64,000 nucleotides of DNA from Micromonospora rhizosphaerae (lineage in GTDB: Bacteria; Actinomycetota; Actinomycetes; Mycobacteriales; Micromonosporaceae), in NCBI RefSeq assembly GCF_900091465.1, contig NZ_FMHV01000002.1, forward strand, positions 868,001 to 932,000. Reading direction: 5' to 3'. Positions 37,238 to 44,846 of this stretch are shown here, one piece after another (the first letter of the stretch is position 1; every line of letters begins with the position of its first letter). Below the pieces are notes generated by a model. It worked only from the letters and a program-made list of their open reading frames with translations, ran no database searches and was not told the origin of the DNA. Made by a program: the position numbers and the translations under genes.

Positions 37238-37918
37238 CTAGTAGCCGCGGAGGTGGATGACCTTGCCCCACAGGGAGTCAGGAGCGTCTGCGTTGACGGC
37301 AGGGTCAATGGCCTCAATCCCGCTGATGATCAACCGTTCGCAGGCCGTGCGTCGAGCGACGTAGGCATCGAACTCTTCGATCGGTCGCCGCGTGCAGTCC
37401 GGCTCCTGAAGTGAAAGCTCCCGCAGGATGGCGCTTGCAGCCCGCCACCGCCACGCTACCTCAATGAACTGGGCGACCGATGAGCTGATGAACTGCACCG
37501 AGGGGATATAGATGCCTCGGTAGTACTCCTTCAGGAAGCCACGTAGCTTCGCATCGGTGGTGGGGGCATCGCTGATAGCCATGACTCGCCCATCGCCTGC
37601 GATTGCCCCAAGCTTGGGTGTCAGATCGTCGCTACCCCACCGGCCGAGGTCATACAGGCGCTGCTCTGGCGATATCAGACGACCCTCCCGCTCGCTGGCC
37701 ACCTTCGGCATCAGCAGGGGTTCGACCTCCAGTTGGACCTTTGGCGACATCAGCATGTCGGTCGGTAAACCCCATAGTGTCAGCGCGTCAAGATCCGATT
37801 CAGGCAAGTTCCAGAGCTGAACCGCCGACAGTGGCGGCCGTTCCTGGTGATCAGGCGCAACGAGCGTGGCAAGAGGTGCCGCCATCACCGCCTCTAGGCG
37901 TTCCTTGAGGGAAGACAT
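37238..37918 (-). CDS. SUKH-4-like immunity protein
   Basis: This 226-residue protein starts at ATG 37918 behind GAAGGAG. It has the layout of SUKH-4 immunity proteins: LPESDLDALTLWGLPTDML near residue 40, then YDLGRWGSDDLTPKLGAIAGDGRVMAIS, and PSVQFISSSVAQFIEVAWRW. Such proteins protect against polymorphic nucleic-acid-targeting toxins, none of which is encoded here. The assignment rests on recognisable pattern only. Confidence 0.65.
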   Translation of the reverse strand: MSSLKERLEAVMAAPLATLVAPDHQERPPLSAVQLWNLPESDLDALTLWGLPTDMLMSPKVQLEVEPLLMPKVASEREGRLISPEQRLYDLGRWGSDDLTPKLGAIAGDGRVMAISDAPTTDAKLRGFLKEYYRGIYIPSVQFISSSVAQFIEVAWRWRAASAILRELSLQEPDCTRRPIEEFDAYVARRTACERLIISGIEAIDPAVNADAPDSLWGKVIHLRGY

Positions 37919-38014
37919 GGTTCACTCCTTCATTTCGCCAGGCTCTGCACTCTGCTGTCCAGCAATCCATACAGCCAAGACCGCCCCCCACACGCCGACC
38001 CCGCTAGGCGGCGG

Positions 38015-38674
38015 CTAGATCTTGCCGTAGGGCCGAACGAGCCGATGGCCGAGCCGGTCGGACACCGCCGCGACGAAGTCAGCGTCGAGCCTCGGCCAGT
38101 TCCAGAACTCGAACCCTAGGTAGCCGAAGCCGAAGGGTGGGCTCCATGCCCAATCGTTGAGGCCGAGAGGTTCCCCGCAGTGCTTGCATGCCCGCACGCC
38201 AGCTCCGCCCGCATACCACTCCTTGATGACCTGCGAGAACTCGCTCCATGAGTCTTCGTCTTGGTCGTCCACCACAACTGCTCCGCAGCGTGGGCACACG
38301 ACTTGGACGTTGCCCATCGAGTAGAAGACCGTTCGCCCTGTGACCACGCGAAGCCCGTTGGTGCCGAGTTGGTGCAGACCCGCCCATGGTTCGACCGTCG
38401 CGGCGGCGTAGTTCGGTCCGGGGCGGTGCCCTTTGCCGCCCAGGGTGCAGTCCGTCTGCTCGGCCATGACGATGCCTTGCTCAACCAACCACCACAACAC
38501 CTCGGCCCCCAGGCGGTCAGCCTCCTCCGGTGTCGCCTCGACGTCAGCGATCGTTTCGAAACAGTCGCCCACCCCTGAGTCCCTTCGTCCACCGTCCGCG
38601 GGGACATCGTGACAGCAACGAGTGACAGCAACAGGCTCGGACTCGACAGCACCGAAGAGGACGGCAGCTGGCAT
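38015..38674 (-). CDS. hypothetical protein with two CxxC zinc-ribbon pairs
   Basis: The ATG at 38674 gives 219 residues; a longer frame to 38887 would translate the tRNA-like att fragment and is rejected. The middle and C-terminus contain VVCPRCGAVVVDDQDEDSW and RACKHCGEPLGLNDWAW, a paired CxxC zinc-binding unit, then an aromatic-rich stretch (PPFGFGYLGFEFWNW). It has no membrane span. It is an AICE cargo gene; the function is unknown and an immunity-like role is only inferred from context. Confidence 0.65.
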   Translation of the reverse strand: MPAAVLFGAVESEPVAVTRCCHDVPADGGRRDSGVGDCFETIADVEATPEEADRLGAEVLWWLVEQGIVMAEQTDCTLGGKGHRPGPNYAAATVEPWAGLHQLGTNGLRVVTGRTVFYSMGNVQVVCPRCGAVVVDDQDEDSWSEFSQVIKEWYAGGAGVRACKHCGEPLGLNDWAWSPPFGFGYLGFEFWNWPRLDADFVAAVSDRLGHRLVRPYGKI

Positions 38675-38746
38675 AGGACGAGGCCCCAAGCGGATGTTCG
38701 TACGGATCTGGATAGCTCCGCCGAGGCTACGGATCAGAAGGTGGCT

Positions 38747-38769
38747 GTACAGCCATCCGTACAGCCAAG
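38747..38769. repeat. right arm-type site candidate
   Basis: This 23-bp block, containing GTACAGCCA twice 12 bp apart, matches 27307-27329 at 22 of 23 positions. A third partial copy (CCATACAGCCAAGA) lies at about 37967-37980. The block is about 92 bp from the tRNA-Ala-like fragment at 38861. Confidence 0.6.
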
Positions 38770-38860
38770 ACAACCGACGGACACGGTCCCGGGTCGACGG
38801 TGGGCGACACGGCGAGCAGGTCAGCGGCACTGGTCGACGCCGGCCGACAGCAGTCTTGAT

Positions 38861-38882
38861 CTTTGCAAGGCAGAGGTTGAGG
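38861..38882. other. partial tRNA-Ala copy, possible old att site
   Basis: CTTTGCAAGGCAGAGGTTGAGG matches the anticodon arm of tRNA-Ala (27232-27253) at 19 of 22 positions, including a perfect CTTTGCAAGGCAG. It lies inside the element, near an arm-type repeat, and may be a decayed attR from an earlier or nested integration. Confidence 0.5.
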
Positions 38883-38887
38883 CTCAC

Positions 38888-39358
38888 TCAACCGACGGGC
38901 GCGACCCAGACAGGGAAGGGCGACGGTAGATCCTGGTCAACGGAAGAAGTCGCGACGGGCTCGACGGTTTCCAGCTCTTTCCATGGAACGAGACCGGGAT
39001 TGGGGTCGGCGGCGGCCAGGGCGACGACCTCGGCCGCGTCGAACGTCGAGCGGTACGGCGCACCGAACGGAAGCCGGTCCGGAGATGCTGAGGTCAGCGA
39101 GCAACGGAGCTGACCCGCTTGCTCGTCGTACCAGGCATAGAAGGTGCCGGAGATGTGTTGCCCGGACCACCGCTTCATGAGTTCGAGGTGGACGAGGTGA
39201 AGGGCCGCTACCACTGCTGTCACGTCGATCGGCCCCTCGGGTACCCCGTAGCACCACGTATTTAGCCGAGGCTCCCGGTCGGGCTCGTCTGGCAGCAATG
39301 CCACCTCTTCGTCATCAAGGTACGAGCGGACTAGCGCCGCAAGATCACTGCCACTCAT
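38888..39358 (-). CDS. hypothetical AICE cargo protein
   Basis: This 156-residue acidic protein starts at ATG 39358 with a GGAG site. It reads SDLAALVRSYLDDEEVALLP, IDVTAVVAALHLVHLELMKR, then a beta-rich segment (SGTFYAWYDEQAGQLRCSLT) and ends with PVWVAPVG. It resembles small immunity proteins in size and acidity, but no family is recognised. It is the last gene before attR. Confidence 0.62.
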   Translation of the reverse strand: MSGSDLAALVRSYLDDEEVALLPDEPDREPRLNTWCYGVPEGPIDVTAVVAALHLVHLELMKRWSGQHISGTFYAWYDEQAGQLRCSLTSASPDRLPFGAPYRSTFDAAEVVALAAADPNPGLVPWKELETVEPVATSSVDQDLPSPFPVWVAPVG

Positions 39359-39380
39359 GGTGAACTCCCTAGAAGGTCAT

Positions 39381-39651
39381 CTAGTGCTGGCGCTAGTGCG
39401 CCCCGGCGTGCCATTAGCGTGCCATTCGGCCAGGACAGCAGGGGTTAGCCGAGGCCACGAGAGACTGCCGAGACCAGGCCGCCAACTCGTTGACCTGCCG
39501 GAGATCGACAATTCCCAAGCTGACCGTTTGGGAGCCACGCGTGGAGCCACCGGGGCGGACTTGACCGAGCCGTCGAGGACCAGGACCAGGCGGATGGCGC
39601 CGGCTCGGGCCGCCTCGATCGGCAAGATCATCGGGACCACATCGGGACCAC
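39381..39651. repeat. series of paired direct repeats near attR
   Basis: Four phased pairs are visible: CTAGTGC at 39381 and 39393, GCGTGCCATT at 39406 and 39417, GGAGCCAC at 39531 and 39543, and ATCGGGACCAC at 39630 and 39641. All have a period of 11-12 bp, like the arm-type sites near attL but with different sequences. Confidence 0.65.
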
Positions 39652-39748
39652 TTGAGGCCGCAAACTGGTGTCAGGCAACGGAAGTCGATCCGAGGTGACA
39701 GCAGGTCAAAGGCCGCCTACACCCCCGATGTCCCATGATCGCGTTTTT

Positions 39749-39773
39749 GGGGTTCAAGTCCCCTGGGCTCCAC
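39749..39773 (+). other. attR core
   Basis: A perfect 25-bp copy of 27251-27275, comprising the T-arm and 3' acceptor half of tRNA-Ala. It ends the AICE and at the same time sits 85 bp from a truncated second integrase. Confidence 0.92.
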
Positions 39774-39858
39774 TCATACCGCCTCTACGCAGGCGTTTTG
39801 CCGAGACAAGATCAAGCGGCACAGATCCGGCACAATCCAGCATTGATCTTGCGTGCTC

Positions 39859-40440
39859 TTAGCGTCGCTGCGCGCTCGCGGCAGCTTGCAGGATTGACCC
39901 CACTAGGCCGCGTTGACGCTCCCGCTTTGGCCACCAGTGCACGTACGTCTCCAGCGTGATTCGCAGCGTCTTGTGCCGGAGCAGTCGCTGCACTTCCTGT
40001 GGTTCGGCATGGTTTGTGATCAGCGTGGTTGCGAAGAAGTGTCGCAGCGCGTGAAAGGTTCCATGCTCCTTCGGCCAGCCGGCTGCATCCCGCCAGTCCG
40101 CCCACTCCCGGGACCAGGTCCGATCAGTGAACGGGTTGCCGCGCGTGGTGGTGAACAGCAGCGGCACCGACCGACGGACCGGGTCGCCCGAGGTGATGTC
40201 GACTAGCTCGACCGGGACGGGTGGGAAGGCTCGAATGTGCTCGGCGAGGACCCGTGTGACGACGGGGTCCAGGTCGATGGTGCCGGATGATCCTGCCTTC
40301 GGCTCGCTGAGGTAAAACCCGCCGTACTGCTGAGGCGCATACCGGAGCTGCTGGACGACGTGTAGGTCTGCCGTATCGGCGTCCGGGTAAATGCCTGCCG
40401 TTGAGCTGCGGCCGCCAGGCGTCGGCTGCGCCTGGTCAAG
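39859..40440 (-). pseudogene. truncated tyrosine recombinase (second integrase remnant)
   Basis: The frame reads RYAPQQYGGFYLSEPKAGSS, then GTIDLDPVVTRVLAEHIRAF, FHALRHFFATTLITNHAEPQ, EVQRLLRHKTLRITLETYVH. That is the catalytic half of a tyrosine recombinase with HxxR, the second His (LLRHK) and Tyr. The N-terminal 200 or so residues, including the first catalytic Arg, are missing: an in-frame TAG at 40441-40443 closes it. It lies next to attR in the same orientation as the intact int beside attL, so it belonged to another element at the same tRNA. Confidence 0.82.
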
Positions 40441-40701
40441 CTACTCACTGCGGCGGCTGGACTCCTGCCGGACCGTCTCAGTGAGATCACGCCAGCTGCC
40501 GGCTGAGGTCTTGATCATCCGGTCGACCATTTGTTGCGCGGATCGCTCGTGGGTGAAGTCGTAGGAGACTTCCTGCCCTCTGTCACCGCCGAGGCGGCCA
40601 CGCACCCGCCAGAGCCGACCGTCGGACAGCAGCCAGATGTCCCGTCGGGCCATCCGACCCGACTTCCCGTTCCACCAGCGGCACACCAATGCCTGACGCA
40701 C
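40441..40701 (-). CDS. small hypothetical protein upstream of the integrase remnant
   Basis: This protein is 86 residues from ATG 40701 or 70 from ATG 40653 (ARRDIWLLSDGRLWRVRGRL). It continues EVSYDFTHERSAQQMVDRMI and SAGSWRDLTETVRQ. It reads as a small globular protein and is in the same frame as the integrase remnant, separated by the TAG. It probably belonged to the lost element. Function is unknown. Confidence 0.5.
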   Translation of the reverse strand: MRQALVCRWWNGKSGRMARRDIWLLSDGRLWRVRGRLGGDRGQEVSYDFTHERSAQQMVDRMIKTSAGSWRDLTETVRQESSRRSE

Positions 40702-40818
40702 TGCCTAGAAGGGCCTGCGGGACTCGCTCGCCTTCCGGTCCGGTATCGGCACCGACAAACGCCCCGACATGGTACCACTGCCTCAAAGATAAACAAAGCT
40801 GGCGGAAAGGGCGGGCCG

Positions 40819-42018
40819 ATGACGACAAGCAGGGCGGCCGCGCTGCTGCGGAAACCAGGGCAACCGCAGCGACCGACCTTCCTGGAACTCTTCTTCGACC
40901 TGGTGTTCGTCTTCGCGCTCACCCGGGTCTCACAGCGGCTACTCACGGACATAACTTTCCAGCGGCGAGTTATCCTCACCGAAGTCGGCCAGACGGTGCT
41001 GGTGCTGCTGGCCCTGTTGATCGTCTGGTTCGTCACAGCGTGGGTAACGGATCTGTACGACCCGACGCGGCCGGAGATCCAGCTGGTGGTCGTCGGGACC
41101 ATGTTCGGCGCCCTGGTGATGGCGGTCGCGGTGCCCCAGGCGTTCGGCAATCGGAACCTGGGCTTCGCCGGCGCGTACGTCGCGATCCATATCGGCCGTC
41201 ACCTCGTCCTCGTGCCGGCCCTACGCGGCCACAAGGCGCAGCGCCGATCGGCGGCGGTTCTCCTATGGTTCGCGGTATCCGCCGTGCCGTGGATCATCGG
41301 GACGACCTTTCCCGAGAGTCCAACACGTGGGGTGTTGTGGACGCTGGCGATAGCCATCGACCTCGCGGGCGCCATGCTGCTCTGGCCCGCACCGTGGGTT
41401 GGCCGCATGACATCCGAGTGGCCCGTCGCGGCCGAGTACCTGTCCGAGCGCTACCGGCAGTTCTTCATCATCGCCCTCGGCGAGTTGATCCTGGTCACCG
41501 GTATCACCTACAGCGGCAAATACGTTGCAGGAGGCCACGCCGCCGCGTTCGGAGTGGCGTTCGTCACCACCGCCCTGCTCTGGCGGATCTACATCCACCG
41601 AGCCGGCGAGCTGCTGCCCGATGCCATCGCGGCGGCTCCCCAGCCAGGCCGACTCGTCCGACGGGCACTGGCCGCTCACGTGCTCATGGTGGCCGGCATC
41701 GTCGCCATCGCCGTCGGCTATGAGCTGGTCATCGACCATCCGTTCGGACATACCGACTCGGCCTGGATCGGGGTCATCCTCGGCGGACCCGTCCTGTTCC
41801 TAGCCGGACGCGCCCTCTTCGAGTACGCGGTATTCGCCCGGGTGTCCCGCTCCCGGCTGATCGGTGCACTCGTGCTCGCCGGCATCTCACCAGCGATGAT
41901 CCTCCTGCCGCTACTGGCCGTCGCCATCACCGCTGCTGTCGTCCTCGCCGGCATCGTCACCTCCGACGGGCTCCGCGCCAAGGGACGTCCACCCGAGCCG
42001 CCGTCACCACCCCGCTAG
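40819..42018 (+). CDS. LtrA-family membrane protein (copy 1)
   Basis: This protein belongs to the low-temperature-requirement A family, polytopic proteins of unknown function. The ATG at 40819 gives 399 residues. It starts with the family signature RPTFLELFFDLVFVFALTRV. About ten hydrophobic spans follow, with FFIIALGELILVTGITYSGK and TTALLWRIYIHRAGELL as conserved parts. It ends in KGRPPEPPSPPR. It is convergent with a second copy 226 bp away. An in-frame extension to 40531 is rejected, because it overlaps the small gene upstream. Confidence 0.88.
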   Translation: MTTSRAAALLRKPGQPQRPTFLELFFDLVFVFALTRVSQRLLTDITFQRRVILTEVGQTVLVLLALLIVWFVTAWVTDLYDPTRPEIQLVVVGTMFGALVMAVAVPQAFGNRNLGFAGAYVAIHIGRHLVLVPALRGHKAQRRSAAVLLWFAVSAVPWIIGTTFPESPTRGVLWTLAIAIDLAGAMLLWPAPWVGRMTSEWPVAAEYLSERYRQFFIIALGELILVTGITYSGKYVAGGHAAAFGVAFVTTALLWRIYIHRAGELLPDAIAAAPQPGRLVRRALAAHVLMVAGIVAIAVGYELVIDHPFGHTDSAWIGVILGGPVLFLAGRALFEYAVFARVSRSRLIGALVLAGISPAMILLPLLAVAITAAVVLAGIVTSDGLRAKGRPPEPPSPPR

Positions 42019-42244
42019 ACAATCCGAACGGCCCCAGCCGAGACGCCTGCAAACACCACGCGATCAATCAGCCGCATATTGATCTTGTCAAGCACCTGGT
42101 GGGACGCTGTCAAGCATGTCCCGGGACAGGACACGGCCCTCTGCCGGCGGCTGCCGGCGAAGAAGCCCCTTGCGGCTTGCCGGCTTGTCGGGTCTCAGGA
42201 CCTGCGTGACAGATCAGTCTCGGGACGTGGGTGACACTTTCCGG

Positions 42245-43420
42245 CTATCCAGGTGGTGAGGGCGGCTCGGGTGGGCGTCCTCGGGCACGGGCTGCGTCGG
42301 CTACGGCGATCCCGGCCAGGACGAGTGCAGCGGCGGCGGCGACCAGCAGCGGCGGCAGGAAGATCGTCGCCGGCGAGATGGCGGCGAGCGCGAGGATCCC
42401 GGCCACGCGGTTTCGGGACACCCGGGCGAACACCGCGTACTCGAAGATGGCCCGTCCGGCGAGGAACAGTGCGGGTCCGCCGAGGATGACGACGATCCAC
42501 ACCGGTTGGGTGTGTCCAAGCGGGTGGTGGATGACGAGCTCGTCGCCGACGGAGATCGCGACGATGCCGGCGACCATGACCAGGTGGGCGTATACCGCCG
42601 CCACGGCAATGCGGAGCGGATCAATGGCTGCGGCGACGGCGGCGCCCAATACCTCCCCGGCACGGTGGATGTAGATCCGCCACAGCAGCACCGTGGTCGC
42701 GAACGCCACCACGACCGCCGCGCTGCGGTCCGCCTCGAAGCCGTTGCTGGTGAACGCCAGCCCCGACGCCAGGATCAGCTCCCCGAGAGCGATGATGAAG
42801 GACTGCCGCTGCCGCTCGGCCAGGAACTCGCCCGAGATCGCAAAGTCTGCCGCACTGGCGCGGCCCAGCCCCGGCGTGGGCCAGCCGAGTCTGGGCGCCG
42901 CATAGTCCACGGCCACCGCCAGCGCCCACAGCACCCCGCGTGCCCACCCCTGCACGACGGCGCCCGCGAGCCACGGCACCGCCGACACGCCGTACCAGAA
43001 CAGCACCCGCAGCTCGGGACGCTGCCGCTCGCCACCCCGCGTAACGATCACGAGAAACAGGCTGCGGCCGACCTGGACGGCGACGTACGCGCCGGCGAAG
43101 AGCAGGCCATGTACGCCGAACGCCTCAGGCGCCGCGGCCGCCAGCACGAAGCTGCCGAACATGCATCCGATGACCAGCGCCTGTATCGCTGGTCGTCGCG
43201 GGTCGAATCTGTCGCTTGTCCCCGCCGTCTGGCTCCACACCCACCACACGGCGAGCAGCAACACCAGCGTCTGGAAGGCGCCGCTCCAGTCCAGATGCTC
43301 CAGCAGCCCCTGTGAGAGCCGGAAGAGCGCGAGGACGAACACCAGGTCGAGGAACAGGTCCAGGAACGTCGCCCGCCGCCCCTCCCGTCCCCGCACCAGC
43401 CGGGCTGCGCCACCCGCCAT
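42245..43420 (-). CDS. LtrA-family membrane protein (copy 2)
   Basis: This 391-residue paralogue of the convergent copy begins with GREGRRATFLDLFLDLVFVL. It contains FIIALGELILASGLAFTSNG, VLLWRIYIHRAGEVL and HPLGHTQPVWIVVILGGPAL. It ends GRPPEPPSPPG, nearly identical to the tail of the other copy. About ten membrane spans are predicted by eye. A shared tail and long identical stretches imply duplication or repeated acquisition. The start at 43420 sits just before the signature. Confidence 0.88.
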   Translation of the reverse strand: MAGGAARLVRGREGRRATFLDLFLDLVFVLALFRLSQGLLEHLDWSGAFQTLVLLLAVWWVWSQTAGTSDRFDPRRPAIQALVIGCMFGSFVLAAAAPEAFGVHGLLFAGAYVAVQVGRSLFLVIVTRGGERQRPELRVLFWYGVSAVPWLAGAVVQGWARGVLWALAVAVDYAAPRLGWPTPGLGRASAADFAISGEFLAERQRQSFIIALGELILASGLAFTSNGFEADRSAAVVVAFATTVLLWRIYIHRAGEVLGAAVAAAIDPLRIAVAAVYAHLVMVAGIVAISVGDELVIHHPLGHTQPVWIVVILGGPALFLAGRAIFEYAVFARVSRNRVAGILALAAISPATIFLPPLLVAAAAALVLAGIAVADAARARGRPPEPPSPPG

Positions 43421-43598
43421 CGGTTCGCCCCGTTCCTGCCGCTTCTGTCAGCCTCTGAAACAGTCGTACCACCCGGCAGCGCCGGTGGATGTGGATGTGC
43501 CGCGGGCGTCGGACCGGTGCCACAGGTGGCGGCGTGTCACCCAGGTCCTGACACCGATCGCGCCGGACGCCCGGCGGCTGGCGCGGAGAGCGGGAATC

Positions 43599-43835
43599 CT
43601 AAGGAATGCAGACGAACAGCGGCTGGTCGGCGCCGAGAAAGACGCTGTTGCCCAACTCGTCGAAAGGCGCCGCAGGTGCGTACCGCTGGGCGAAGAGCGC
43701 AGCGCTTGGTTGGCCGCCTTCATGCGCCCTGACGAAGACGGCGTCGCGGCGCTGCCCGTCAAGCGTGAGGTAGCCGTCCCACGCGAGGGTGCAGCCGTCC
43801 GCGTCGACGATCGCACGGCGGCCGGTCGGGGACAT
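43599..43835 (-). CDS. possible small protein downstream of the protease gene
   Basis: A 78-residue frame begins MSPTGRRAIVDADGCTLAWD and continues GYLTLDGQRRDAVFVRAHEG and FDELGNSVFLGADQPLFVCI. Composition and codon use look like a real protein. However, its first codons lie in the stem of a strong hairpin that probably terminates the protease gene, so the start is doubtful. No family is recognised. Confidence 0.45.
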   Translation of the reverse strand: MSPTGRRAIVDADGCTLAWDGYLTLDGQRRDAVFVRAHEGGQPSAALFAQRYAPAAPFDELGNSVFLGADQPLFVCIP

Positions 43836-43850
43836 CCCCGACCGGCCGCC
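43817..43850 (-). terminator. perfect 15-bp hairpin terminator after the protease gene
   Basis: Arms 43817-43831 and 43836-43850 pair perfectly around ACAT, 12 bp beyond the protease stop. It has no T-run. Confidence 0.75.
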
Positions 43851-43861
43851 GTCATCGCTGC

Positions 43862-44734
43862 TTACGGGAGGGTGACGTACTGCCCGAGGAAGGCCTGGGC
43901 GCTGGCGCTGTCCATCCGGTACGCCACGTTGGTCGCGTAGCAGGGGCTGTCCCCGGTGATCGTGGTGCCGGCGAGTACGAGCTTGCCGTCGACGGTGACG
44001 AAGTTCGGGCCGCCGGAGTCGCCGTAGCAGGCGCCGCCGAGGTCGCGGCTCTCGTTCATCGCCAGGCGCACCCACGTCTTGTTGAGCGCGTCGAAGTCGA
44101 CCGACGCCTTCATCCGTACGCCACCACCCGGGTGGGTCTGCCCACCGGGCTGGTTCAGGGCCTCCTGCGTGCCGTACCCCATGACCTGCCAGGCTGCGGC
44201 GTCGAGCGCGCGGGAACCGAGCCCGGCGAGCTGGTCGGCGCTCGGCAGGGCGGCCGGCGTGAAGGTCCAGCGCTTCGCGAGCTCCGCGCCGTCCAGCTTT
44301 ATGACGGCGATGTCGTGGGAGTCGGCCGAGTTGCCCGGGTATGCCGGGTCCCAGTGGGCGACGCCCTGGACACCCACCCGTCCGGCAATGTCCTCCGGCG
44401 TCCCGCCGGCCGCGTTCGACGCGTCGATCGCGCCCTGTACGTCCTGGGCGAGCGAGACGTAGAACTTGGCGCCGGCCGGCCGATTGGCAGTGCAGTGGGC
44501 GGCTGTGAGGAAGACGTCCGCCGAGATCATCGTGCCGGAGCAGCTCCACCGGACGACGTCGGGTGTGGCGGGGTTGCTGTCGCGGTCGTACTGCACCACG
44601 AGCGCCCCGACCTCGGTGCGCTCAGGCGCGGGCTGCGCATTGTATGAATTGATCGCCGAGGCGGGGGTGGCGACGCTGAGCATCGCCGCTGCTGCGGCGC
44701 CGGTCAGCGAGGCCAGTACAGCTGGACGACGCAA
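43862..44734 (-). CDS. secreted trypsin-like serine protease
   Basis: This 290-residue protein starts with TTG, chosen for the GGAGGAAAC site before it. The signal peptide is RRPAVLASLTGAAAAAMLSV ending ATPASA, so it is exported. The catalytic triad is visible: His in FLTAAHC, Asp in DSHDIAVIKL and Ser in CYGDSGGP. Cys pairs (WSCSG...AAHC, GGACYGDSGGP...SPCYA) fit S1-family disulfides. There is almost no propeptide, since NSYNAQPAPERTEVGALVVQ lies right after the signal. Substrate is unknown. Confidence 0.92.
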   Translation of the reverse strand: MRRPAVLASLTGAAAAAMLSVATPASAINSYNAQPAPERTEVGALVVQYDRDSNPATPDVVRWSCSGTMISADVFLTAAHCTANRPAGAKFYVSLAQDVQGAIDASNAAGGTPEDIAGRVGVQGVAHWDPAYPGNSADSHDIAVIKLDGAELAKRWTFTPAALPSADQLAGLGSRALDAAAWQVMGYGTQEALNQPGGQTHPGGGVRMKASVDFDALNKTWVRLAMNESRDLGGACYGDSGGPNFVTVDGKLVLAGTTITGDSPCYATNVAYRMDSASAQAFLGQYVTLP

Positions 44735-44846
44735 GTTTCCTCCAGTGAGTGAGTCGGGTTGTTCCAGTAGCCGACCACATTGGCTCCGCGAATGGAAGAC
44801 GTCAGATATTCGCTCATGCCACTGGTCGTGCCTGGATATCGAGCGG

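Larger units (their letters stand above)
27251..39773. mobile_element. AICE (pSAM2-type integrative and conjugative element), about 12.5 kb
   Basis: The element is bounded by a perfect 25-bp att repeat at tRNA-Ala. It contains the AICE core in order: integrase, excisionase, RepSA-like initiator, SpdB-like protein, FtsK/TraB-like translocase and Pra-like activator, all on the minus strand. A divergent GntR-type regulator follows. The core genes are chained by overlaps of about 4 bp. The right third (35.0-39.4 kb) carries immunity-like cargo. The whole module looks functional: no core gene is broken. Confidence 0.93.
39359..39858. other. non-coding right end of the AICE and attR flank
   Basis: No convincing gene is present. 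A 113-codon plus-strand frame here is low-complexity and overlaps the repeats. The stretch contains several paired direct repeats (39381-39651) and the attR core at 39749-39773, then 85 bp up to the truncated integrase. Confidence 0.7.

Noticed and set aside
38675..38887. Extended N-terminus for the CxxC cargo protein
   Set aside because: It would translate the tRNA-like fragment and arm-type repeat; ATG 38674 starts a coherent protein.
39357..39698. A plus-strand 113-codon frame near attR
   Set aside because: It lacks protein-like composition and is built on the direct-repeat pairs, so a non-coding role is more likely.
42095..42244. Short segments between the LtrA genes resembling insertion-sequence ends
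   Set aside because: TGTCAAGCATGTCCCGGGAC and TCTCGGGACGTGGGTGAC look familiar from IS flanks, but no transposase or inverted-repeat pair is present.
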